Program-made: the position numbers and the translations under genes | Notes under the pieces: generated by a model | The model's database searches: none | What the model was told of the DNA's origin: nothing | What the model saw: the letters and a program-made list of their open reading frames with translations, nothing else | Part shown: one piece after another, positions 9,101 to 16,247 of the stretch | How positions within the stretch are numbered: position 1 is the first letter of the stretch | Layout of the letters: each line of letters begins with the position of its first letter | Assembly: GCF_009928525.1 (NCBI RefSeq) | Contig: NZ_JAABOK010000004.1 | Coordinates: forward strand, 1 to 64,000 | Source: Chitinophaga solisilvae | Lineage (GTDB): Bacteria > Bacteroidota > Bacteroidia > Chitinophagales > Chitinophagaceae | DNA length: 64,000 nucleotides | Direction of reading: 5' to 3'

Positions 9101-9574
9101 GGTAAGGGCGCCTTGCGTGCTGCCTTTCAGTGCTACTACCGCGCCTGGCAAAGGGTCTTTGCCGTCGGTTACGCGGCCGGTGATGCGGCGTTCCTGCTGT
9201 ACGCTGTTGTTTTTATCAGCAGCAGGATAGATGATGATGGTATTTTGTCTTTCTTCAAATGTAAGCCCGGTGTTGTTGAGCAGATCTGTGAGGATGTTGG
9301 ATACAGTCTGGTCTTTCCATGCATTTTTTTCTACCTGAACGGAGCCTGTAGCCTGCCGGTCAAAGGAAATTTTTACAGCACCTTTTTGCTGAAGTGTGCT
9401 GATAGCGGAAGACAGGCTGCCCTTTTTTACTTCCATACCAGGTACTACATGTTTGAGTGCCTGGCTGAAAGCAGAGTAGCTTTCGGTAAAAGGGAGGGCG
9501 GTCAGCATGAGCATGACCAGCGGCTTGATCCTCTTTTTGGGATACCTCAGGTGGTGACGCAAATTTGATTGCAT
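6167..9574 (-). CDS. SusC/RagA TonB-dependent transporter with STN signalling domain
   Basis: A 1135-residue outer-membrane transporter. After the signal region (about residues 1-40) comes a secretin/TonB N-terminal (STN) domain (about 50-118), a carboxypeptidase-like regulatory domain (about 128-215), the plug with VVGYGTQ and the YIRGMGGINGESPLYVVDG block, and a beta-barrel ending in aromatic VGLNVNF. The STN domain is the part that contacts a FecR-type anti-sigma factor, which matches the fecR gene immediately upstream. I chose ATG 9574 (MQSNLRHH) over the upstream TTG at 9640, because it gives a normal signal peptide. It works with the downstream SusD to import a TonB-dependent substrate, and ligand arrival would be signalled to FecR. 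Confidence 0.95.
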   Translation of the reverse strand: MQSNLRHHLRYPKKRIKPLVMLMLTALPFTESYSAFSQALKHVVPGMEVKKGSLSSAISTLQQKGAVKISFDRQATGSVQVEKNAWKDQTVSNILTDLLNNTGLTFEERQNTIIIYPAADKNNSVQQERRITGRVTDGKDPLPGAVVALKGSTQGALTDVKGNFSFTTANTGELVLSISMIGYKTQEIAYTGTPLNVVLQISSKELSQVLVVGYGTQSKTKITGAITDVKLDKLSSRSVNNVAEALQGKAPGVTVQNQGGDPTSTPKVYIRGMGGINGESPLYVVDGSIYDGPINPADIESISVLKDAAAAIYGVRASGGVVLITTKKGKEGKISVNLDAKNGFQQAWKTLKVLNAEEFNNVMNQAADNGGKPRKDVYNPAKNPDGNETRTDWMKEIFRTAKVQEYNLDITGGTEKSKFYIGMGYRKQDGILLNTFSERYNLRVNGEHQITPWLKFGENISYVQSNGNGANTTSSYTGAIIAASFYTPSVTPYNDKGGFNGLPKDWAGGYGDVINPVAYLQRLDNKTPKSTLLINPYVEVKLPANLLFRSNLSFNKVFETQKEFTSRVLEIGKIFDFNSLRLYHNNLNDVLAEQTLSYDKQLRDHHFNAVGGFSYQRRQYDIDQSVVTGFNDESPKYRYPQNAAQYDPEGTFGFKNTEVLQSLFARLNYDYKAKYLFSVIGRRDGSSLVSPQNRYRNYYSASAGWVLTNEQFMRNLAIDKTLSFLKLRTSYGKLGNLGSLGYDGVNPLMLKTQTYFGLNPAINPGYAEKAIANPELTWAESYQFNAGIDAGFFQNRLNLTADYFVKRTEKMLLKKPALMTDGVPEGTWQNVGRVNDHGIELGLTFNSKSDAAFQYSVSANIASVTNKLIELGLGSKVYPTSDINVRSSLTPVRIEEGYPLYYYYLVKSAGIFQTQQEIDNYTYTNKDGVTSKIQPNAKPGDLKFLDVSGPDGKPDGKIDNNDRQYAGASYPKFTYGFSFNASYKGFDINIFAQGVKGNKLFNAMKFTGLAPLITSQGYNLLADVKKAWTPENTNTNIPRVVIGDPNANFGTNSDWYLEDGSYLRIKNVTLGYTLPEVLTRRVHLQKLRVYVTGNNLLTFTKYTGMDPEVGTDTYGIDLGRYPQARTLLVGLNVNF

Positions 9575-9640
9575 AATTGATATAATTAAAAAAATGAAAA
9601 GCGTGAATGGATGGCAGCCGGTAATCGCCGTTCTGCGCAA

Positions 9641-10591
9641 TTAATAAACCTCGTATGTTCCTTTGCCGGTTTCCCTGAAATGTACTTTAGGTGCTACGCT
9701 GATGGTAGCGATGATATCCAGTTTGTCCTGTAAAGTCATGTTACTGCTGAAACTCAGGTCCAGCCTGCCCTGCTGCAGGGGGAGCCTGCTGCTGAAAGTT
9801 ACGCCGTGGTAAGCTTCCAGTTCCCATAATACCTGTTGCAGGGTAGCGCCGCTCAGGAGCTGTTCTCCGCGTATCCAGGCGTTGATGGTGGTGGTATCTG
9901 TACTGCTGATAAAAGTTCGTTTATCCGTATAGGTTAGCATGTCCGACGGCCGCAGCGTAGCCAGTACCTGCTGCTGATGGGCCACCTGTACTTTACCGCT
10001 GGCAACGGCCACCTTCGCCGGTTGGCCGGGGATGTTGCGTACCAGGAATGAAGTGCCAAGTACGGTGATGCGCAGATCGCCGGAAAGCGCTACAAATGGC
10101 TGTTGTGGCTGGTGTTTGATATCCAGGAAAACCTGACCTTTTATACTTACACATCTTTCATGACCGGTGAACTGCGCCGGATATTCGAGGGAGGAAGAGG
10201 CGTTGAGTTGTGCCACAGATCCGTCAGGCAGTAGTACGCGCCTGGTTTCTGTGGGGCCTGTGCGGGAAATCAGGCGACTGACAGCGGCCATCTGCGGCGG
10301 CTGACGGGAATGTTGTTGCCAGGTAAGCAGGCATATAAAGAAGGGGAGCAGGGTGGCGGCGGCCATCCATAATCCTAAATGCCGGCGTTTCGCTGCCGGC
10401 TTTTTGCTGATATGCTGCCAGACGGCGTCCTGTACAGATTGAGCAGCTTCGGACGATAGCCCTGCTTCCGGGGTGGCTGCAGCCGTTTTGTCCAGCCAGG
10501 CAAACAGCAGCGTTACTTCTGCCGCAGTGCATTTGCCTGCCTTGTATTTCTCCAGCAATAATTGTAAATCCTGTTGCTTCACAAATGACAT
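9641..10591 (-). CDS. FecR-family anti-sigma factor
   Basis: A 316-residue inner-membrane anti-sigma factor. The cytoplasmic N-terminus (1-85) would bind the sigma factor. A transmembrane helix lies near 90-110 (LGLWMAAATLLPFFICLL). The periplasmic FecR domain follows (about 118-215, with the RVLLPDGSVAQLNASSSLEYP block), and a C-terminal DUF4974-like domain ends the protein (about 245-316). It sits between the ECF sigma gene and the SusC transporter, the classical order of a trans-envelope signalling system. The STN domain of the transporter would relieve inhibition when substrate is bound. Confidence 0.95.
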   Translation of the reverse strand: MSFVKQQDLQLLLEKYKAGKCTAAEVTLLFAWLDKTAAATPEAGLSSEAAQSVQDAVWQHISKKPAAKRRHLGLWMAAATLLPFFICLLTWQQHSRQPPQMAAVSRLISRTGPTETRRVLLPDGSVAQLNASSSLEYPAQFTGHERCVSIKGQVFLDIKHQPQQPFVALSGDLRITVLGTSFLVRNIPGQPAKVAVASGKVQVAHQQQVLATLRPSDMLTYTDKRTFISSTDTTTINAWIRGEQLLSGATLQQVLWELEAYHGVTFSSRLPLQQGRLDLSFSSNMTLQDKLDIIATISVAPKVHFRETGKGTYEVY

Positions 10592-10709
10592 TTTAAACAG
10601 CGGTTGTAACTGTTTTCAGTATAATGTCACACGTCGTAAAGTGTTTAACTATTGCAGGGGGGTAATTAACAATTCGGTAATATAGGGGATGCAGGATAGC
10701 GGGAAAACA

Positions 10710-11261
10710 TCAAAGGAGGAAAGTAAGAAAAGATGATCTGAGCTGCAGTTTGAGCCGTTTGTTGGCGGTATTCAGCTGGTTGCGGATGGTTTGTTCAGAT
10801 GCGCCCAGCATGGAAGATATCTCTGCAATGCTTTTATGCTCGAGGCGGCTCAGCTGAAATACCTGCTTTACCTTAGGCGGCAGCAGGTCCAGGTGCTGAC
10901 GCAGTTGCGCATATATTTCCTTGGTGTACAACTGATCGGTGGTGCTGGTGGTATGTTCATGCAGCAATGCCGCAAAGTTATGTTCATGACGGGCGCGTAT
11001 ATCCTCGCTCCGTATGGCGTTCAGTATGCGCAGTTTCAGCAGGAAAACCAGGAAGGCGGCTGTTTCGCGCGGTACCGGCAGGGAGGCGCGCTTCTCCCAT
11101 AGTTCAATAAAAAAGTTCTGCAACACATCTTTTGCCAACGCTTCATCATCGATAAGGCTGCAGGTATAATGCATCAGCTTATCCCAATGTGCGTGGAAGA
11201 TATTCCCAAAGGCAGTGGTGTCGCCGCTTTGAAAAGCTTCCCATAATGTACTGTCTGACAT
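10710..11261 (-). CDS. ECF RNA polymerase sigma factor (FecI-like, Bacteroidetes PUL type)
   Basis: A 183-residue ECF sigma factor. Region 2 lies near residues 22-90 (FGNIFHAHWDKLMHY ... DEALAKDVLQNFFIELWEKR) and region 4 near 120-172 (LDLLPPKVKQVFQLSRLEHKSIAEISSMLGASEQTIRNQLNTANKRL). The ATG at 11261 is preferred over the GTG at 11270. It is the first gene of the sigma-FecR-SusC-SusD unit and probably directs transcription of susCD in response to the transported substrate. The 118-base gap to fecR contains no recognisable gene. Confidence 0.93.
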   Translation of the reverse strand: MSDSTLWEAFQSGDTTAFGNIFHAHWDKLMHYTCSLIDDEALAKDVLQNFFIELWEKRASLPVPRETAAFLVFLLKLRILNAIRSEDIRARHEHNFAALLHEHTTSTTDQLYTKEIYAQLRQHLDLLPPKVKQVFQLSRLEHKSIAEISSMLGASEQTIRNQLNTANKRLKLQLRSSFLTFLL

Positions 11262-11451
11262 AAAATTCACTTTCCACAGTTAATAAAAGAATAAGCGAGG
11301 CCAAAGGTAGGAGCAAAGAAAGGAATCAGCCCGTCCTGTTGTTTATGTTTATGTTAATTATCAGTTTCATATACGCAGAAAATCGATTTAGTTTTGGTTG
11401 ACAGTATACCGGAATGTTCCGTGATGATCATACAATAAAGTGGAATATTAT

Positions 11452-11997
11452 TCAGGGCGTAGGCCAGTTATGCACCAGCTCTTTCAGCAGCTGCTGACCT
11501 TCCGGCCAGTCGCCCAACCCGGATGTTGCATTGATATGGCCTTTGGCGCCCACGTTTACAAACCGGCTGCCCCAGTAATGTGCAAACAGGGCGGATCTTT
11601 CAATAGTGGCATATTCATCATTGGTGCTGGCTACTACAATACTTTTAAACGGAAGATGTACCTGCGGGATAGGGGAGAAGCCTTTCGCTTCCTGCGGAAA
11701 ACCCGGCCGCTCACTGTCTGCCGGCGCTACCAGCAACGCACCCTGCACAGGCAAACGGGTCTGCCGTGCCCAGAACGCCAGCGCAATACACGCCAGGCTA
11801 TGGGCTGCTATTACTACGTGTGGCCCTGCCTGTGATACCGCCTTCTCTATAGTGGCTACCCATGCAGCGCATACCGGCTCGTTCCAGTCCCGCTGCTCTA
11901 TACGCTTCGCGCCCGGAACAGCTTGTTCCCAGAGGGTCTGCCAATGTAAAGGACCGGAACTACCCAGACCGGGAGCAGTCAATACTTTAATATCCAT
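11452..11997 (-). CDS. RBBP9/YdeN-type serine hydrolase
   Basis: A 181-residue single-domain alpha/beta hydrolase. The opening VLTAPGLGSSGPLHWQ is the oxyanion/Gly-rich loop of the RBBP9/YdeN family. The nucleophile is in AHSLAC near residue 66. The acid is the Asp of STNDEY near 125, and the catalytic His is in GAKGHIN near 153. There is no signal peptide, so it is cytoplasmic. The physiological substrate of this family is unknown. Its ATG lies about 250 bases downstream of a strong minus-strand promoter with a terminator-like hairpin between (see 12050-12245), so it could be under leader attenuation. Confidence 0.85.
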   Translation of the reverse strand: MDIKVLTAPGLGSSGPLHWQTLWEQAVPGAKRIEQRDWNEPVCAAWVATIEKAVSQAGPHVVIAAHSLACIALAFWARQTRLPVQGALLVAPADSERPGFPQEAKGFSPIPQVHLPFKSIVVASTNDEYATIERSALFAHYWGSRFVNVGAKGHINATSGLGDWPEGQQLLKELVHNWPTP

Positions 11998-12049
11998 GAC
12001 AAAACTTGGTGTTAATGCTGGGTATTAAGATAATAAAATAAAAAAAGAA

Positions 12050-12245
12050 AGGTCGAAAGAATTCGACCTTTATTGCTAAAATTCCACGTTATGGCACTCA
12101 GGTCCATAAAAAGTTAAAATATGTTGAGATTGTATACAATCACATAGCCGGATGGAAAGGTGCATAGAAAGATACCACTGATGTTGCCTGAAATAGATCA
12201 AAATTGGGGTTTCAGACATAAAAACTGACATACTCTTTCTGCACG
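12050..12245 (-). ncRNA. Candidate small RNA or attenuated leader of about 195 nt
   Basis: The stretch 11998-12409 holds no protein gene. On the minus strand a promoter at 12250-12280 is followed about 180 nt downstream by a hairpin at 12050-12069: an 8-bp stem AGGTCGAA/TTCGACCT with a 4-base loop, then a T-rich run (TTTCTTTTTTTATTTT) on the minus strand. Inside is the perfect palindrome GATTGTATACAATC at 12128-12141. The layout and length fit an independent small RNA (6S-like in size, though I see no convincing 6S fold), or a transcription-attenuated leader of the hydrolase gene starting at 11997. Confidence 0.45.
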
Positions 12246-12249
12246 TATA

Positions 12250-12280
12250 CAAAAGTAGGATATGCTAAACCTATTGTCAA
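12250..12280 (-). promoter_or_regulatory. Bacteroidetes-type promoter, minus strand
   Basis: Reading the minus strand there is TTGAC at 12280-12276, then 20 bases, then TACTTTTG at 12257-12250, an exact match to the TAnnTTTG -7 element with a TTG -33 element at normal spacing. Transcription would start near 12243-12246. Confidence 0.55.
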
Positions 12281-12409
12281 GTATTTAGCAAAGATTATTT
12301 TAAAAAAAATTAAGATCGCCTGATACTATTGATGCACATGATAATTTATTTGTAACATATTTTATAAGTTATCCGGTTTAATGCCTATTTTTTGGCTAAT
12401 CACTATCAT

Positions 12410-13213
12410 ATGTACCGCATTATCCTGTCCGCCTTACTCTGCTGCGCTACAGCTGCAGCCGTCCGCGCCCAGCAGCCGGGAAAAGGACTCACCGCCACGC
12501 TGGACTGCTACTATAACTATGAACATAAAAAGGATAAGGAAGGAAAACTGATCCGCTGGCACTACATCTGGGATGAACAGGATAGCGGCGGCCTCTCTGT
12601 CTGGGGCCATATCCTGGACTCCCTCGGCGTTCAGCGAGATACGCTGCACCATGCCCCGGATGCTGCCAGTCTGCAGCACACCGATATCTATATTATTATT
12701 GACCCGGATAATGAAAAGGATGCCGCTGCTCCCAATTACATGACAGCTGCCGATGCTGCTGCCATCTACAACTGGGTGAAAGCCGGTGGTATACTGGTCA
12801 TACTACAGAACGACGGCCCCAACGCAGAATATGAACGCTTTAACCTGCTGACGGAAAAATTCGGGATACATTTTAACGGCGATCTGCGCAATACCGTGCA
12901 GGGACGCAACTGGGAACAGGGCGCCCTGCGGATCCCGCCAAAACATGAAATATTCCCGAATGTGCAAAAGGTGTATATCAAGGAAATCTCTACCATGACG
13001 CTGAAAGCTCCGGCCCGCGCGGTTTACACTGATGGGAAAGACGTACTTATGGCTGTGGCGAAGATAGGCAGAGGAACCGTTTTCGCCGTAGGCGACCCCT
13101 GGTTCTATAATGAATATGTGGATGGTAAAAGACTACCCCCGGAATATCAGAACTACGCCGCGGCCGCTGACCTCAGCGCATGGCTGATCCGGCAGGCTGC
13201 CCGTAAAAAATAA
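12410..13213 (+). CDS. Secreted DUF4350/GldG-like protein
   Basis: A 267-residue exported protein. The signal peptide is residues 1-20 (ending VRAQ). The rest resembles the DUF4350 / class I glutamine-amidotransferase-like fold: LQHTDIYIIIDPDNEKD, then WVKAGGILVILQNDGPN, and the closing GRGTVFAVGDPWFYNEYV. Homologues of this type are often found beside unsaturated rhamnogalacturonyl hydrolases, but no such enzyme is adjacent here. I start it at ATG 12410 instead of the TTG at 12392. It is convergent with queG, with only three bases between the stops. No catalytic residues can be assigned, and its function is unknown. Confidence 0.7.
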   Translation: MYRIILSALLCCATAAAVRAQQPGKGLTATLDCYYNYEHKKDKEGKLIRWHYIWDEQDSGGLSVWGHILDSLGVQRDTLHHAPDAASLQHTDIYIIIDPDNEKDAAAPNYMTAADAAAIYNWVKAGGILVILQNDGPNAEYERFNLLTEKFGIHFNGDLRNTVQGRNWEQGALRIPPKHEIFPNVQKVYIKEISTMTLKAPARAVYTDGKDVLMAVAKIGRGTVFAVGDPWFYNEYVDGKRLPPEYQNYAAAADLSAWLIRQAARKK

Positions 13214-13216
13214 CTG

Positions 13217-14131
13217 TCAGCTGCGGAGAAACTGCAGGTTCCTCCGTATTCCCGCATACTTGCTGCGTTTCATGGGAGAGTGACGGAATATTTCCTTGAA
13301 AGCCTCTTCTGTCATCTCCTCCCAGTCACGGGTACTGAAATTCAGAATAGCCGGCACCGGCGTGAACGCGGCCTCTTCATGCGCCCGCGCAAAGCGGTTC
13401 CACGGACAAACATCCTGGCACGTGTCACACCCGAACATCCAGTTGTCAAACTGACCCTGCATGCGATCCGGTATCAGCAGCTCCTTCAGCTCAATGGTGA
13501 AATAGGAAATACAACGGCTGCCGTCTACCACGCCGGGAGCCACCAGCGCACCGGTAGGACATGCATCCAGGCAACGGGTGCAGGTGCCGCAGTAATCACC
13601 TACCGGACTGTCATAATCCAGCGGTATATCTGTAATAAGCGTAGCAATAAAGAAAAAGGAACCCGACTGCTTGTGTATCAGGTTGCCGTTCTTGCCTATC
13701 CAGCCCAGCCCGCTCCGCTGCGCCCAGCTGCGTTCCAGCACCGGCGCAGAATCTACAAAGCCCCTGCCCTGAACCGGACCTATATGTTCCTGCATACGCA
13801 GCAACATCGTCTTCAACCTCGCCCGGATTACCTCATGATAATCTTGGCCATACGCATATTTGGAAACTTTGGGAGCATCTTCCCGCTGTTTTTCTCCCGG
13901 AAAATAATTAAACAATAACGTAATCACCGACTTTGCTCCGTCCACCAGTTTACGGGGATCTATCCGCTTGTCAAAATGATTTTCCATATACTGCATATTG
14001 CCGTGCATCCCTTTGCTGAGCCATGTTTCCAGCCTTCTGGCATCGTCGTCCAGCTGCACCGCCTTGGCAATGCCGCAATGATCAAATCCCAGTTCACGGG
14101 CCAGTTGTTTTATATATGCAGTATGATTCAT
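13217..14131 (-). CDS. queG: Epoxyqueuosine reductase QueG
   Basis: A 304-residue cytoplasmic Fe-S/cobalamin enzyme that performs the last step of queuosine synthesis, reducing epoxyqueuosine to queuosine at tRNA position 34. It has the N-terminal cobalamin-dependent domain with the [19 protein letters not shown] block (catalytic Asp) and two [4Fe-4S] motifs, [12 protein letters not shown] near residue 185 and [11 protein letters not shown] near 237. Length is a little short of Bacillus QueG but all signature blocks are present. ATG 14131 (MNHTAYIKQ) is chosen over an upstream in-frame start that would overlap the divergent gene. No other queuosine gene lies nearby. Confidence 0.95.
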   Translation of the reverse strand: MNHTAYIKQLARELGFDHCGIAKAVQLDDDARRLETWLSKGMHGNMQYMENHFDKRIDPRKLVDGAKSVITLLFNYFPGEKQREDAPKVSKYAYGQDYHEVIRARLKTMLLRMQEHIGPVQGRGFVDSAPVLERSWAQRSGLGWIGKNGNLIHKQSGSFFFIATLITDIPLDYDSPVGDYCGTCTRCLDACPTGALVAPGVVDGSRCISYFTIELKELLIPDRMQGQFDNWMFGCDTCQDVCPWNRFARAHEEAAFTPVPAILNFSTRDWEEMTEEAFKEIFRHSPMKRSKYAGIRRNLQFLRS

Positions 14132-14231
14132 TACCGCAAAATTACAAACTAACCCATGGATTAACGAATTAATGACCGGAGTCTGCAATTCAGGAATGTT
14201 ATATACCTTCGCCCCCATTCATCCCATTTTT

Positions 14232-16244
14232 ATGAAATATAGACCTGTACTATTGAAAGTGCTGCTGATGGCACTGGTACCCCTTGTTACATTTGCCCAG
14301 GACGGCAGCAAAATCAAATTTGGTAAAATCTCTAAAGAAGACTTTAAAGTACAACTGCCTGAAAAGGATTCCGGCGCCCATGCCCTCGTGATCGCGGAAA
14401 TAGGGTCCTCTGAATTTGAAACAGACGCTGATGGCTTCCGCCTGGTGTATAAAGTTCATCGCCGCATTAAAATTCTGGATAAAAACGCCTATGACCTGGC
14501 AACCATCCGCATCGGACTTTATAAGGAAGGATCCGACGAAGAACGCATCCAGGGCCTGAAAGGAATTTCCTACAACCTGGAAAACGGAGAAGTGGTGGAA
14601 ACAAAAATGGAAACCAGCAACATTTTTACGGATAAACAGGATAAGAATCATGTTTACAAAAAATTTGCACTCCCGGCGGTAAAGGAAGGCACCATCATTG
14701 AATATACCTTTTCCATTTTATCTCCCTACTACAGAAACCTGCGCTCATGGGACTTCCAGGGTACCTACCCCCGCCTGTGGAGCGAATACAAAGTGAGCGT
14801 ACCCGAATACTTCGATTATGTGCAGATTCCGCAGGGCTACGGAAAATTCTTTATCGAAGAGAAAAAAGTGGGCCGTACCAACATGACCTTCCTCTCCCGC
14901 AACGGCGCAGGCCCTTCGCAGATGGGCACGGCTACGCCAACAGTTTATAACTGGAGATGGGTCATGAAAGATGTACCAGCCCTGAAAGAAGAGGATTTTA
15001 TTACTACACTGGATAATTATGTGAGAAGAATCGAGTTCCAGCTGTCAGCCATCAACTATCCCAACGAACCCAGCAAACCTATCCGTACCACCTGGAATGC
15101 TTTAATGACAGCGCTGCAGAAAGATGAAAATTTCAGCGAAGCCATTAATAATAACAACGGCTTCCTGGCAGACGTAACCGATAACCTGGTTAAGAATGCT
15201 AAAACAGATACGGAGAAAGCTATGGCCATCTACCGCTGGGTAAGGGATAACTACACCTGTAACGAACATGGCTCCATGTGGGCTTCCCATAGCCTGAAAA
15301 GTGTTTTCAATACCAAAAACGGCAATGTCGCAGAAATCAACCTGCTCCTGATCGCCATGCTGAAACGCGCTAAACTGGAGGCTTACCCGGTTATTCTCAG
15401 TACCCGCGATAACGGTCTTGTATATCCGTACTACCCGCTGCTGACACGCTTTAACTATACCCTCGCCAGCGTGGTGCTGGACAGCGCCATCACCAGCCTT
15501 GATGCCTCCGACCCGCTGCTGGGATTCGGTAAACTGCACCCCGGCTGCTATAACGGCGACGGACGCATGGTTAATGCAGATGCCTACATCATTCCCTATG
15601 CGGCAGATTCCCTGCGGGAACAGAAATTCACCAGCGTCAGCCTCGGTAAACTGGAAAAAGGCGAGTGGAAAGGGAGCTTTCAGCAAAGACCTACCTACTT
15701 TGAATCGTATGGCATCCGGGAGAAAGTGAAGGAAAAAGGCCCGAAAGAATTCTTCAAAAATTATCAGCAGAAATTTTCTGCCTGGGATATGGAGATGCAG
15801 AACGAAAATATCAATGATCTGAAAGAACTGGAATCTCCGGTGATGGTGCAGTTTGAATTCACCCTGAAACCCGGTGAGGAAGATGTACTCTACCTGAACC
15901 CCCTCTTCAGTGAAATTACCAAACAGAACATCTTCAAATCCGCAGAACGCAATTTCCCGGTAGAAATGCCGGCGGTATTCGATGAAGTGTATTCTTTCAA
16001 TATGGAGGTGCCTGATGGTTATGAAGTAGACGAAATACCTAAATCCGGTATCGTTAAGTTCAATGAAGATGAAGGCGTATTCGAATACCTGATCCAGCAC
16101 AGCGGTAATATGATCCAGATGCGTTGCCGGGTAAGGCTGACCAAAGCCACCTTCGCACCGGAAGATTATACGGATCTGCGCAGCTTCTTCGATATAGTGG
16201 TAAATAAACAGGCAGAACAGATTGTATTAAAAAAGAAAAAGTAA
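14232..16244 (+). CDS. DUF3857 protein with a degenerate transglutaminase-like domain
   Basis: A 670-residue secreted protein with a signal peptide at 1-21. A DUF3857 beta domain spans about 45-220, a transglutaminase-like domain about 270-420, and a DUF3858-like C-terminal beta domain follows. The core reads TKNGNVAEINLLLIAML where active members have GDC at the nucleophile, and RFNYTLASVVLD where the catalytic His of FDHV is expected. Both the Cys and the His are therefore absent. It probably acts as a binding or partner protein, not an enzyme. The next gene, three bases downstream, encodes a paralogue with an intact triad, so the two likely act together at the envelope. Confidence 0.85.
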   Translation: MKYRPVLLKVLLMALVPLVTFAQDGSKIKFGKISKEDFKVQLPEKDSGAHALVIAEIGSSEFETDADGFRLVYKVHRRIKILDKNAYDLATIRIGLYKEGSDEERIQGLKGISYNLENGEVVETKMETSNIFTDKQDKNHVYKKFALPAVKEGTIIEYTFSILSPYYRNLRSWDFQGTYPRLWSEYKVSVPEYFDYVQIPQGYGKFFIEEKKVGRTNMTFLSRNGAGPSQMGTATPTVYNWRWVMKDVPALKEEDFITTLDNYVRRIEFQLSAINYPNEPSKPIRTTWNALMTALQKDENFSEAINNNNGFLADVTDNLVKNAKTDTEKAMAIYRWVRDNYTCNEHGSMWASHSLKSVFNTKNGNVAEINLLLIAMLKRAKLEAYPVILSTRDNGLVYPYYPLLTRFNYTLASVVLDSAITSLDASDPLLGFGKLHPGCYNGDGRMVNADAYIIPYAADSLREQKFTSVSLGKLEKGEWKGSFQQRPTYFESYGIREKVKEKGPKEFFKNYQQKFSAWDMEMQNENINDLKELESPVMVQFEFTLKPGEEDVLYLNPLFSEITKQNIFKSAERNFPVEMPAVFDEVYSFNMEVPDGYEVDEIPKSGIVKFNEDEGVFEYLIQHSGNMIQMRCRVRLTKATFAPEDYTDLRSFFDIVVNKQAEQIVLKKKK

Positions 16245-16247
16245 TTG

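Noticed and set aside
12050-12245. 6S RNA
   Set aside because: The length fits, but no long stem with a large central bubble can be drawn from the two halves; kept as an unassigned RNA candidate.
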